From assembly GCA_028532985.1 (NCBI GenBank), contig JANCIK010000010.1:558001-622000 (forward strand): a stretch of DNA of 64,000 bases, given 5' to 3'. Made by a program: the position numbers and the translations under genes. Shown here piece by piece: positions 38,689 through 49,539 of this stretch (within the stretch, counting starts at the first letter, position 1; each line of letters starts with the position of its first letter). The DNA comes from Stropharia rugosoannulata. Taxonomy: Eukaryota; Basidiomycota; Agaricomycetes; Agaricales; Strophariaceae. Below the pieces are notes generated by a model, which was not told where the DNA came from, did not search any database, and saw nothing but the letters and a program-made list of their open reading frames with translations.

Positions 38689-40210
38689 TTATGTTGAATT
38701 AAACTTTACCTTGAGAAAGTCTGGTAGATAATGGTGACATTCTTCACAGAGCCCGCCTCCGTCACGATACCTCCAGACATGTCTGTAGCAGTCATGTTCA
38801 TTGCGCAGAACTTCAACTCGTCTTCTGACGCGCGTTGCCCTGACCTCTGGAACCATCTGTGCAAATTCTCGTGCTCCTACTTCGTTTTGCACTCTGCGTT
38901 CGGCATCAGCAAGAAGTCTCTCTTCCTCCCATTGTGGGCATTGACAGCTCTTCCAAGGGGCAGCGCATGCGTAACAGAAGTGCGTACTGCACTTGCATGT
39001 CATATGATTACAGCCGATGCTCAGCTCAACGAGGGAACCACACCCTGGACACGTTTGCCAACCTTTCTTTCGTGCCATGGCACGTAAAGCCATTGTATCT
39101 GGATTAGAGACACACTCTTCTTCACCATGCGCGACTTGTTTGCAGGCCCTACATGTATCTGTCTTGCAAAGAGCGCACGCGATAGCTTTCGTCTCGACTC
39201 CAATGGCAGAGCCTAAGAACGCAGAACATGTTGGATTGGCGCAGTAAACCCGTTCCATAGGGGGGACGCTGAATTCTGCATTCTTATCCTTGAACCTGTC
39301 GCGTAGAGTAGGCTTCAGGAATTCATTGACTGCTTCAAGTGGAATTGGCTCTTGGCAGCAGCGCAGTGGGTAGAGCGACTCGTCGCTGAGAAATGCTGTA
39401 ACGAGGGAAGTTACGCAGGAGGGACAATAAAAATGTTTGCAGGGAGCGTGAAGAGCATGCTCCACCCCTTCAGAGTCCCAGTGCATATAATACAGTCCAC
39501 GAGGTTACTGTTTATGCAGCGTTAATAGACGAGTGTGAGAATTCACAAAAGAGACGTTTTCAGTACCTTTCTACCTTGTTGACACTACTAGTAGGGCCAG
39601 GGCCAGATTCCTTTACTTGAGAACGATTTTCCACGTTGTAATGTTCTAGCTGGGATACGTTATCGCTATATATATGTTTCATCGTTTCTAGGTCATCGCC
39701 AGTACCCAAATGCTCTGCGGTAGGAGGCAGACGTAATCTATAGCTGCTATGTAAGTATTGAAACCGACAATATCTGATTACTTACAATTTGCATTCGGGA
39801 TGCATTACAAACTCTGGTTGCTCTAAGAGTCTCTGTGCATCCGTAGGTGGAGGCAATGCCTCTCCGCGAGAAAACGTTTGAGCGGCCCTTCTATCGTCTT
39901 CTGCAGCCGCTTCGGCTGCAATGACCGCCTCCAAGTATACCAAGTCGGTTTCTATTGCGTTATTCAAACTCTCCGCCAACTTGACATCCTCGGAGAACAT
40001 TAACAGCTGCTCAAAGGTTTCAAGCTGTAGTTGGTGTGCCAACTCCTCATCGGACAGAGGAGCATCGGCGCGTGATTTGCCTTTTTTTGAGAGGCTAACT
40101 TCCTCAAGGTCTTGTAGAGCAAGTTTTGCCATCAAGGCCGCTGTTTCTGCGTCAAGAGAGTCCACACGAGCCGGAGCATCGGCATCCCCATGAGAGTGGA
40201 CAGATGACAT
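38689..40210 (-). CDS. RBR (RING-IBR-RING) E3 ubiquitin ligase, with an apparent frameshift in RING1 (copy C)
   Basis: Exon 1 (40210-39786) carries the N-terminal domain shared with copy A (ETAALMAKLALQDLEE, PLSDEELAHQLQ, AQRLLEQPEF). Exon 2 is a polar linker. Exon 3 opens RING1 with DCIIC, but the next RING residues (SEGVEHALHAPCKHFYCPSC) lie in another frame beginning near 39486, so about one base is missing or two are extra. After that the module is complete: IBR with YCANPTCSAFLG and CALCKTDTCRACK; RING2 with TCPGCGSLVELSIGCNHMTC and FCYACAAPW; C-terminal GLCEECHHYLPDFL. Family role: RING1 binds E2, and a RING2 Cys carries ubiquitin. If the frameshift is real this is a pseudogene; an assembly error is equally possible. 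Confidence 0.75.
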
Positions 40211-40596
40211 TCGTATTAGGATAGGAATGAGCTATATATGGTTGACAGCTCGTGGTAGCTTGTAATGTAGCCGTAAGCGATGATTTGGGAAAGGGTCAAC
40301 AATGCCGCAATGCGATGCAAATAGGCGCCCATCCACGTGCCATCGATAATTACTATGTATATGCAGACCCCTGGCATCAAACTCCGATGTGCCAAACAAG
40401 TTCCAAACACCAGTATTTCGGATTCTCAACACGCCCGCAAATCGGCTGCGGCCAAGCAAAGACAAACCAGAATCAATCAGCATAGATGGTGCGAACTGTT
40501 TTTATAATAATTTCCAAGGACACATGACTGCCCTGACACCATTCCATCGTCCGACGCACGAAATCCTACTCTACCTCACAATCAACTTATTCAATA
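40211..40596. other. Intergenic, 386 bp
   Basis: Promoter of RBR copy C and 3' end of the next minus-strand gene. No feature recognised. Confidence 0.5.
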
Positions 40597-41210
40597 TCAA
40601 ATTCCGGCAATAGCTTTAAGCTGCGAAAACTCTCCAGCACGGGCAAGCTCGTTGTAATGTGCCCATTCTCCCTCCGGGACATTTATAGAATATCTGGTTC
40701 CATCCTCATCCACGAAACCAAGTGTATCCGGGCTAACGCAGGTGTTTCCGTCGGTTTGAATACTTCTGCGTGGGATGAATAAGCTGTACGATCCAGATTG
40801 AACTTTGAAAAATCAAATTAAGTCAGTCTGGCAACATCAATATGTAGACAAATGTGAGTCACCCACCAGAGAAGCTTGCTGTGAAGCACACGCCTCCCGC
40901 GCCTACAGCCTCGGCACCAGCACAATTCTCATTTGAACGTACAATGAGGGATCCTGTGTCCCCACTAGTGTTACAATATTTCAGGAAGCCCGTTACAGAT
41001 AATGTGAACCAAAGAACTTCACCTGGGTACTGAGAGAAGCTCGGAGCTGCTCCATACACTAGACGTTGAGCAGCATATCCCGACTGGAAGGTTTGTGCAT
41101 GACGCCGTCAATGTGCCTGTGCATCCCGGGCTGCTGAAGAAAGTGATAGTCACAGCAGACGCTGGAAGAGCCGTAGTCAGAGCCAAAATAAGATGCTTGA
41201 TTGTGAGCAT
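40597..41210 (-). pseudogene. Small secreted Cys-containing protein with an apparent frameshift
   Basis: The start at 41210 gives a signal peptide (MLTIKHLILALTTALPASA) followed by VTITFFSSPGCTGTLTASC and a GICCST block. The frame then closes after about 64 residues. A second frame carries VYGAAPSFSQYPGEVLWFTL, FLKYCNTSGDTGSLIV and GGVCFTASFS, then a good intron and a last exon ending EFSQLKAIAGI at 40599. The two frames overlap near 41060-41070, so a one-base indel separates them. The overall plan (secretion signal, CTG, paired Cys, C-terminal tail) resembles small secreted protein families of agaricomycetes. It is either a young pseudogene or a sequence error; no function can be given. Confidence 0.6.
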
Positions 41211-42845
41211 TATTGTAGATGACTGAGATGAGGGTGTTTGCTTTGTTATTTATTCTACTATTCGGAATCGCCATCTTTTATAGTCAGAAAATATCATGTT
41301 CCAGTACAATATTAAAGTATATATTAGGTAGCATAACCACTTCTAGGAATAGGACAGCGCGTGCTTTTCCGATGAGGTCGCAGGGATATGACAATGCGGC
41401 ACAATACAACCTTCCTGGGAACTTGGATTGTCGGTATCGCCCATATTCACACCCAATTTGTAGAACGACCCGTCCACGGCAATATATGCGCAGCTAAAAT
41501 ATGCTACCCCAGCTTCATAGGCGCTGGGCGCTGCTGTAATTATACAAAGACGATCATTAAGATAGAATTATTCTATTCATGACAGACACGGTTCGGACAA
41601 AAGTACGATGCGAACTTCATGTAAAAATGGAATATTAATCATCTACCTAGTAAGTTTACGAAGTGTAGGCCACGTGTTATCCGAGAATAAATTGTCCTTT
41701 CTGTCAGCAGATGCAACTGGAGGCAACTCAAGGGCATATCGGGATGCCCTGAAATGACCTTTATTTTAGTTCTACGGTCATTTCCTGAATGTGTTATTTT
41801 TAGTACAAGCCCGTTTATAAATAGAAAATGTGCCACATAATGGAATATGTACGTCTGACCGCGACTCTGAAAGGCTTCAAGGATCAAGCTGACGCATGGT
41901 ATTATGTGCGCTAGTAATTAGAGTAAGACAAGTATCTTATCTCGGTAAAGTATGAGTGGAAGACGATGGCAATCATAAAATCATACCAACTGATAGTACT
42001 CCCGATTCCAACATGTCGTTCAACACAACGTGCAAACATGCATATTAGAGCAGAATAATAGGACGTCGCACGAGATTTCTCAAATCACATAACCAAATTG
42101 CGAAGATGGTTAGTAATATCTGAAGGGAACATAAGGACAAAAGTGCTTCAGACACGCGCACAGAGTGGCATATCTTCAATCAAGACTACATAGCCAATAC
42201 TTTTGATTTATAATTTCTTGGCGCCTAAATCTATAAGGCCAAAAACACTAAGGATAAGCCAATAGGTATAAATTAGTTAATAGAGCACGCTTTACACCAA
42301 AAGAGGTGACGCTGACATCAGTTTTGGAAAACTGTGGCCCTGTTGATTGCCTCACGGGCCATCTTCAAAGGTGCTTAACAAGAGTGGTCTGACGCTCGCA
42401 ATGGCTCGCCCTTCGATCCACAACTGTCATCTCATACCCTCTGTGCAATGGTCTATGTGAGTTTCCATTTACCATACAGCTTCTTTGAGGCTCATTACCA
42501 GACAGTCCCCAGCGACCACTCTTGGCATAAGGCCAAATATAGAAGACGCGGCATTAACTATGATAATGATGCAGAAAATCGCCGATGCATACGAAGACGC
42601 TAAAAACGAGTGGACGGGAAGCTCTGGGAAGGTTCAGGCAGGGGAAACACACGTACGTAGCGGTGAATTGTTGCTGAAATGAGCTAAGAAGGGTAAAAAA
42701 GTCTTGGACAGGAGGACCGAACGAGTGTCAGTTGGTCAGTGGCTACTTTCTCTATGACATCTTCATATCGTCTTACCAACCATACCAATAGCATATAATC
42801 TCCTGGATCCTACAGTCTGGACTCTACGAGCCCGTCAATTATATA
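41211..42845. other. Intergenic, 1.6 kb
   Basis: Short ORFs only (41219, 41388, 41639, 42485). A stretch near 42400-42720 has some codon bias and a possible but implausibly short 23-nt intron; I do not call it. No repeat or RNA gene is seen. Confidence 0.45.
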
Positions 42846-43246
42846 ATGCCACAAACATCAAAACCTATCGAGGTGAGCGGTTTGACTATAACACATGTCG
42901 CATCCTCCCAACACATAGCTCTCAACAGAATGTGCCACCGCCCACTATACCGGTTAGAAAGCGTAGCATGAAGGCGTTGTTATGGAAGAAAGGAACCCGC
43001 TCGTTCTTGAAGATCGGAACTCTGCCTGACTTCCCCTTTCATCGCCTACCGCAGCTCCCATCGTTCCCTCTAGTAAAAGAGAGACAAAGGAGCAAGACGA
43101 CATGCAAATATACCCCGCCGAGCACGGCAGTCGGTCAAGAAAATAAGTTAGACAGAGCAGCTATTGCAACACAGCACTTATGCAGTGCGAGAGCAGATGT
43201 ATGTACAATCTTTACTGTCTGTGATACTCCGCCTGATTACTTTTAG
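42846..43246 (+). CDS. Hypothetical basic protein
   Basis: Exon 1 (42846-42872) reads MPQTSKPIE; a GTGAGC donor and CAACAG acceptor join it in frame to 42929. The product (113 residues) is basic and Pro-rich: NVPPPTIPVRKRSMKALLWK, FPFHRLPQLPSFPLVKER. No domain, signal peptide or membrane segment is seen. Its stop lies 15 bp before the next ORF on the same strand, so the two may be pieces of one gene. Confidence 0.35.
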
Positions 43247-43261
43247 TTAATTCACCAGTTA

Positions 43262-43681
43262 ATGAGCACAAAGCCGCGCCGCATCACAAGAGCACGCGCC
43301 CAGTCTCTGGACACAAATGACTATATCATCAAACAGAGACCTCGTATTCGACCACGTTCAAGATCTGTTTGCACGACACTAGAGTCAGCTGTAAGCAGAC
43401 CTGTGCCAAGTCAAAATCCACAGCCTTTTACTCCATTGCCTGTATTTGAGCGGCGAGTACATCCGGAGTGTACGGAAATTCATAATATCCAGGGTCATCG
43501 AGGGAACTTCACAATAGGTACTGTGGTGTTTCTCACAGGTCTATTTTACTTCGCCTTTGTTGTTTTGCTTTTGGGAGGGTTTATATTCGGTGTGGCTAGC
43601 TTATTTTATAAAGCAACTTCTATACTTATAGACCGGCGGCAGACGTGCACGGATACAAACATTGAATACAAACCTTTTTGA
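43262..43681 (+). CDS. Hypothetical small single-pass membrane protein
   Basis: An uninterrupted 139-codon ORF. The first 50 residues are basic and Arg/Ser-rich (MSTKPRRITRARAQS, RPRIRPRSRS). A hydrophobic helix spans about residues 85-118 (TIGTVVFLTGLFYFAFVVLL and following GGFIFGVASLF). The tail is short and polar. A basic head and single helix suggest a type II or tail-anchored orientation. No family is recognised. The upstream ORF at 42846-43246 may be related. Confidence 0.45.
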   Translation: MSTKPRRITRARAQSLDTNDYIIKQRPRIRPRSRSVCTTLESAVSRPVPSQNPQPFTPLPVFERRVHPECTEIHNIQGHRGNFTIGTVVFLTGLFYFAFVVLLLGGFIFGVASLFYKATSILIDRRQTCTDTNIEYKPF

Positions 43682-43952
43682 TAAACACTCATGTTCATTG
43701 AAGTTTTATACTATAAACTGTCTACTTTCCCTACTCCGGGAAGCGTCGGAAATTGATTACCCTAGTTTCTCTCCTTTTTCCTTATTTTTTAGCTACTGCG
43801 CTCAATATGCAGTGAGCCTAACGGCGAGAGCAAAAAGGAGGCTCTCGTGAGGTATGGCGCCGTGAGAGAAATACCCAAATTACAATCATGTCCGGGGAAT
43901 CATAGCAACATGTGTTGATGAACATCATAGCACAAGGTATGACTTACAATAT

Positions 43953-44046
43953 GTCGATATCGATTAGGGGTTAGATCACTTCGTTGTGGTGTTTCATCAT
44001 TAAACGCAGCCCCGAAGAGACATTGGTTCGAATCCAGTTATCGACA
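43953..44046 (+). tRNA. tRNA-His(GTG): tRNA-His (anticodon GTG) with a 22-nt intron
   Basis: The 5' acceptor GTCGATA (43953-43959) pairs perfectly with TATCGAC (44039-44045), followed by A73. The D stem GATT/GATC closes the loop AGGGGTTA. The anticodon stem CTTCG/CGAAG closes a loop TTGTGG...C with anticodon GTG at 43986-43988. An intron at 43990-44011 sits one base after the anticodon, the normal eukaryotic position. The T arm is ATTGG/CCAGT with loop TTCGAAT, giving a good B box. A run of five T follows near 44052. Position 9 is C, which is unusual. Confidence 0.85.
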
Positions 44047-44475
44047 ATACCTTTTTGCTTGCATATGTTTTGAAGAAACTCGAGGTCTTTCTTACAAGTT
44101 ACACATCAAATGCAATTTTTTAAAAGGCGCCCGTCGGTCACTGTCTGTCTGAGCTTGTCTCTCGAAGAATCTCACAAAATTGGAACCTATCGGACGAAAC
44201 GAGAAGGATCAGACATCCAGTGATCCTCTTATTTGTTGCTTACCATAAATTTGGGCAGGGCGTTTGCCCAATTGTTGCCCAACGCGCAACCTGCGCGACT
44301 AACGACGAGTCGGAGAGTCGAGACGCGTCGAAAACATGGTCAACTTCTTCTCTGCACGTGACGCTAATTACACAGGTACTTGGCAAGATCATCTCCAGTT
44401 TTTCAACAGACTCCATCGCAATTCAATACCTTCAGATAAACGACCCCTTTTCCGTGCTAAGCCGATAAGTTATCC
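44047..44475. other. Intergenic, 430 bp
   Basis: tRNA terminator region and promoter of the RG-rich gene. No further element is recognised. Confidence 0.5.
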
Positions 44476-45386
44476 ATGTCAGAGCATACGGAAGCATCTA
44501 CTAGCGCACCATCGCGCGGTCGGGGCCGGGGAAAGTCTCGGGGCGGACTGGGGAAATACCTCCGTGCAAGGGGACGGGGACGAGGATTTGGACGCCCTGC
44601 CGAGTTCTCGCAGCGCCTTGTGCTAGAAGGCGAACAGAAACTCACTGAAGAGGAGGAAGCGGAGCGCGCTCAGGAGTTGGCGCAGAAGTTTAGAAGAAGG
44701 CAGCTCGGCACGAATGCGGACAGATATAAGGAGGAAGAGGTTGAGCTGGACTCGGATGGTGAGATTGTGAATACCATACACTCTAACTATGCTAATCCTA
44801 TCGCTCAGGTGAGCCGATACTTGAGCCCGAAGTTGACCTATCAACGTTCCTGGAAAGGCAGCGCGTATCAGACGAAGCAGGCCCTACTTTGCGTGTTTCC
44901 GAAAAAAAGGACTACGAGGATGACGATGTCGACACATCATTAGCCCACATCTCATCACTTCCATCGCGCTTAGCTTCTCAAACAACTTCTCGGAAGGGTA
45001 AAGTAGAGACGATCGTGTGGGATGAAACCCTCGATGAGATGACCCGGGAGAAACAAGCAGCTGAAGCAACCTGGGGTACGTGATTAGCTCGTCACTGTCT
45101 AATCCCCATGTTAAAACCGCCGTAGATCTCAAAAGCCGCTTCAAAGCAAAATCTGAGAGACTACGAACGAAGCCAATCGCACCCACTTCGGCAACGCCAT
45201 CCTCAAGGTCCAAAAAGCCAGGTACGAATGAGTTTACCACATTTGAATTGATTGCGTTTCTTACTTGCGGTGTACCACGTAGAACTACAAGAGGCACCAG
45301 CGTTGCCTCTGCCTGATGGTACAAAACAGCAGCCGAAATCACAAATAGAAGAAATGGAAGACTTTCTCGATGAATTACTTACTTGA
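44476..45386 (+). CDS. Conserved fungal protein with RG-rich N-terminus
   Basis: Four exons (44476-44758, 44809-45075, 45126-45221, 45283-45386) give 249 residues. The N-terminus is RG-rich (SRGRGRGKSRGGLGKYLRAR, then GRGRGFGRPAEF). The middle is acidic: DSDGEPILEPEVDLSTFLER, then KKDYEDDDVDTS. Next come KVETIVWDETLDEMTREKQA and LKSRFKAKSERLR, and an acidic C-terminus MEDFLDELLT. The first intron is needed to keep the frame: it has GTGAGA, a CTAAC branch site and CTCAG. RG repeats suggest RNA binding or a nucleolar place, but I cannot name the protein. Confidence 0.75.
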
Positions 45387-46012
45387 CTGCTGGGAAGCAA
45401 ACTTGGTTTCTCCAATTTCACCTATACGATCAACTGCTTGACTTCAAGCGGAGGATGATGCACAAGACATTCTTGCCAGATTGTCAGTATACCCGCATCG
45501 ATTAGGGCTTGACGACAACCAGTTATCATTGGGGCACCTCTATATGCTGAGCATTTTGAACCTTAGTCAACGCGTACCGCATGATAACCATGTACAAGAG
45601 CGCTTTCTTACTTTATGCCACTGCCAGATTACATTTCTTGAATGTCTGGATATACACCCACCCGCCTTCAACACAGGCGACAATGATCTACCATCAGCGC
45701 TTACTTTGTAATAGAGTTCAAGAGAAATAGGTCGCTGAAGTAACCTGGGTATGATCTTATCAACAGACAGACAAGAGATGCTTACACCGCCCGCGGAATC
45801 TAGCCATGTATGATAGGTATATTGAAGTATATTCGACGTAAATACTAGATGTCACATTAAACTAAGTAAGCGCTGCTCGACAGATAGATTTGGATGAAGG
45901 GACAGGAGTTCTATACAAATACATAAAGAGAATGTAAGTCATTAGTACATCAAATTTTAAATTTTGGTGGTGAAAACGAATGTGCCTCGGGGCATGCCTG
46001 TGCGGTATATTC
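45387..46012. other. Left edge of the pheromone/receptor locus, 626 bp
   Basis: Convergent 3' flanks of the RG-rich gene and receptor R1. A 76-codon ORF (45481-45711) has no features. Nothing else supported. Confidence 0.5.
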
Positions 46013-47789
46013 TTAGACCCGTGACTGGGTTTCTTCCGTCGAGATCATCACAACAACTGGATCTCGAGAAAACTCGGGGTGTGCGGTGTTATTCATAACA
46101 TTAGACTGGACGGCTGTTTGCATTGATCTGAAGCTGGAATTCGAGCCCGCCTGCCGGGGACCACGCCGAGGGGGAGGCGGGAGGCTATGGAGGACAATGG
46201 GAGTAGGTGGCTCAGGAGCAAAAGTAGAGAAGGCAGGAGAAGTCGGCGAAGCTGTCGCTGACTCGATTCCATAGCCCGGGAAAGCTGACGAAGTACCTGA
46301 ACCAGGGAGAGTGGGGCTCCGAGGGAGTTCATCGAGTATGTGAGTGCGGTGCGGGAAGGAACGCTCGCTGTCGATAGAGATGCCTATTGGGGGTGCAGTG
46401 AAAACGTATTGGGGAGCGGGTTCACGGGGGTAGTGATGCTCGAAGTCGTCTTGCGCCTCAAGGGCTTTTCCTGATTTGTCCTCGACGTAGCTACCTGAGC
46501 TCGCCGTCAACGTCACCGAAGAGTGGGATTGAGGTTCCGATGCCAAAGTTTGCGCAGACTTGAAGGGATAGTCACTGTTGGGAGATGCGAGGGTCGAATT
46601 TGTCGTTGACATCGTTTTGAGGCTTATAAGGTGGAGGGGTTTAACAGCTTGACGACTAATGACGGGTCAGAAAAGGTTCTAAAGCTTTTGGGAGGTGGTA
46701 CAGCACGTACTTGTTAGGATACGCCGGTATTTCCATCTTTTTCTCTTTGAGTGGGCGGCGAAGTACGAGTGCCTGTAATCGTCGCCAAACCTTTCTGTAT
46801 TCCTTGATTGCTTCCTCTCCGAACCCAAAGAATATAAAGAATATAAGACTTGAAGCGGGCAATGACCACCAGAAGAGCATCATAGCGCGAATGAATTGAG
46901 GGGGGATTTCAAGAGTCGGGAAAACACCGACACGGGAGAAGTTACTGTGCACATTAGCCCAGCTAATCCATGGCCGAAGACCGCCGCGAATATTGTTATA
47001 GAGGTTGTAGGTGGTAAGAGTTGTCGTCCAGACCATGGTAGTCAAAGACATTGCAATTAGACGGAGATAGCGGTTGGTCGTGAGCGCGGAATTCGACTTC
47101 TGGAGATGGGCAGCAAATGTAAGGCGCCGGCGGACAAAGTTATGAAGGGCAAGAGTGGCGTATATGAGTGTTATAACAGAGAAGAGTAATTGCGGGAACC
47201 ATATGATGAGTATTGCTTGTATAGATATGTAGACGGCAGCAGTGCAGCCAGTGGTTTCAAATATGTCATAGCGGTGACCCTGAACGATATAGTCTACATG
47301 CAAAAAATGTCAGTGAAAACAAAGATGCAATATAACAGCAGAACGCACGCAGAGCCATAAATATCATGGGAAGTCCAAAGCACATGATGCTTTCAAAAAT
47401 CATCCTCCTCCGCCTGTCCTTAGCATCGTAGGAGACCTTTCTGGAAGACGAAACCATTTCGAGATGTTTACATATACACAGAGTAGCGAGCGGCAGAGCA
47501 TATGACGCCCCGACAAGAAATTTAGTGGCTAGAAAGGAATAGATATCAGATGAATGTAAGCACAAATTCGCGATGAAGGCTACTTACTGATATCACACCA
47601 AACTGGCAAAGGGTTCTTTGCATTGCCTGCCCATACGATGGTATTTACTCCATTAATGAGGTTCGCTAATGACAACCAAAAGATGATAGCTAGCACGGCC
47701 ACATTTCTGGAGCGCCAGTGCCATAGGGAAGGTATGAGGACAAGCGTCGCAGAAAGAAAGGCAAAAAGCGGGAGCTCCGGATGTTGCAT
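46013..47789 (-). CDS. STE3: STE3-like pheromone receptor R1 (mating-type B locus)
   Basis: Four exons on the minus strand, from ATG 47789 to TAA 46015-46013. The first four-fifths is a seven-helix receptor with STE3 motifs: LPLFAFLSATLVLIPSLWHW, NTIVWAGNAKNPLPVWCDI, KFLVGASYALPLATLCICKH, HYIVQGHRYDI, LRPWISWANVHSNFSRVGVF and FFGFGEEAIKEYRKVW. A last intron (donor GTACGT near 46709) joins the receptor to a cytoplasmic tail of about 210 residues rich in Ser and Pro. Fungal STE3 receptors couple a farnesylated pheromone to a G protein and MAP kinase cascade. R1 is most similar to R3 in this window. Pheromone gene P2 lies 1 kb upstream on the same strand. Confidence 0.93.
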
Positions 47790-48854
47790 GCTCTAGACTG
47801 AGGGAAGTGGGTAGGAAAAGCGAAGGAGAAGAGTGAAGACGACGAAAAACGTCTGTTTATGAAAGAGAGAGAGGAGGATGGGCTCATCTCTAAAAGGTTA
47901 CATCTTTCTTTAATCGAGGTCCACATTGTCTCGCTTCTGCACAATGGCTTTGAAAGGATATCAAACGTAACGATTGCCTGCAAGTTACCTGAGGAAGGAG
48001 GCGTCAATGGCAGTTTTGAATCACCATTGTTGTCATGTGATATGCCGGCATATAAATTAAACGGCATGGTCACAGTGGTCTGTAAACATGCATTGTACAT
48101 ATTATTATTTGTACACATGTCACTACCATTGTCCGAACTACATTGCCGGCCGACTTTCGGCAATTTGACACGGTTCAAACGAAGGCAAGCAATCCCCTCT
48201 GAGGTGCGGAAGTTGTACCCCACAAAACGCCCACGGAAGAGAAATAACGTAGGCCCGGCCTGACACGCAGGATTGCTTTTGGCAAGCTTTTGGAGCTGTT
48301 AGAGAGGCTAGAGACGTACTTGATCATTAATTCATCGGTTGCTTACTGTGGCTAGTAGTACGTGCATATCGAAAGCAAATCAAAACACAAACCTGAGGAA
48401 TACATCGAGTCGGGAGTCCAGGTTTCAAGTTCGAGGAAATCGTATGTTTACTATAACACATTCCAGTAAAATTCAATTCAATCATATTTTAGGCGTGGTA
48501 GTATGAACAAGATACAGTCTACAAATGGGCTACAAATTATGCTTGCATGGACTATTACTGTAAAAGCCCCTGGCTAATAAATAGCAATGTATAAGAAATG
48601 AGTGCACATATTGGTCGGTCAGATGTTGACTAGCAACATGATGTGAGGGACCCTTGAAGAATTTGTTAGGCTAATGTTTTTACTAACCCAAAACAGACTG
48701 CCATGTATACCTTAAGTCCATCCAGTGTGCGAACGAAGAAGACTGATGAGGTTTCAAGGTACGTATGCAATACGCATCTCCAATCTGGAGAGAATGACCA
48801 TAAGCATGGGCACAGTGATAACAAGAGATCGGAACACCGCTAGACACTTACATT
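47790..48854. other. Intergenic within the B locus, 1.07 kb
   Basis: A 134-codon plus-strand ORF (47859-48263) runs through the R1 promoter and has no domain. No CaaX ORF is seen on either strand here. Nothing else supported. Confidence 0.45.
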
Positions 48855-49028
48855 TTACGCAATGACACAGAAAGCGCTGGTGGTCGAGCCAGTTAGGCGT
48901 TCCGAGTCCACAGGCGGCTGTTCAGAGCCCCTAGGATATGTATTTGATTTAGAATCCTCTAGGGAAACCCCTTCCATCTCATTAACGGATAACCCAAGGA
49001 GGTCAGCGAATTCTGAGAACTGGTCCAT
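48855..49028 (-). CDS. Mating pheromone precursor P2 (57 aa, CaaX box CVIA)
   Basis: A 57-codon minus-strand ORF starts MDQFSEFADLLGLSVNE and ends TTSAFCVIA before TAA. CVIA is a farnesylation CaaX box. A Glu-Arg pair in DSERLTGSTT marks the usual N-terminal processing site, which predicts a mature lipopeptide LTGSTTSAFC with farnesylated, carboxymethylated Cys. Length, acidic leader, ER site and CaaX all match agaricomycete pheromone precursors. It sits between receptors R1 and R2 and is divergent from R2 (511 bp). It is too short for many gene callers. Confidence 0.9.
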   Translation of the reverse strand: MDQFSEFADLLGLSVNEMEGVSLEDSKSNTYPRGSEQPPVDSERLTGSTTSAFCVIA

Positions 49029-49539
49029 GTTGCTAGTTGAAGTTGTGTGTTGGAAAGTGTAAAGGTGGACCGTGGGCTATTACGAATTGAAGGGGGGATA
49101 TGCGTATGCGCCGTATTATTGCACAAGTCATAATTTATAGCTTCTGAGCACAATGGCAATGGCGATGAGCGCTGGGCCACCATTCTCCGGTATCGAGCCC
49201 CACGGTGGACAATGACCCTGCGCTCAATGGGTATTGGTGCCGAATCAGGCCGCAATGACCGGTCGGCAATGCTGCCGAGACTGTCATAGTGTAACTTGAT
49301 GCAATTTGAATCTCCGCTCATTGTCCGATGCCGAACACGCCGTTCGCTAGCCGTTCGCTTCACATACTGTCCAAACTCTGCCTGACCATTGTGTCCGAAG
49401 CACAAAGAACATATACATACCATGGGGTACCTCTTTACAGTCTCTGCGCTACGTCCTCCCTCACTCCCCTGCCATCCACCCCGCCACCAGCAACTGCCAT
49501 AGCATTTCTATCATCCGCTGACTAGTATCCTTTACCGAC
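49029..49539. promoter_or_regulatory. Divergent promoter region of pheromone P2 and receptor R2
   Basis: 511 bp between the two start codons. Co-regulation is plausible. No shared pheromone-response element is identified by eye. Confidence 0.4.

Noticed and set aside
42400..42682. Possible small gene with MARPSIHNC start
   Set aside because: It would need a 23-nt intron, too short for normal splicing.
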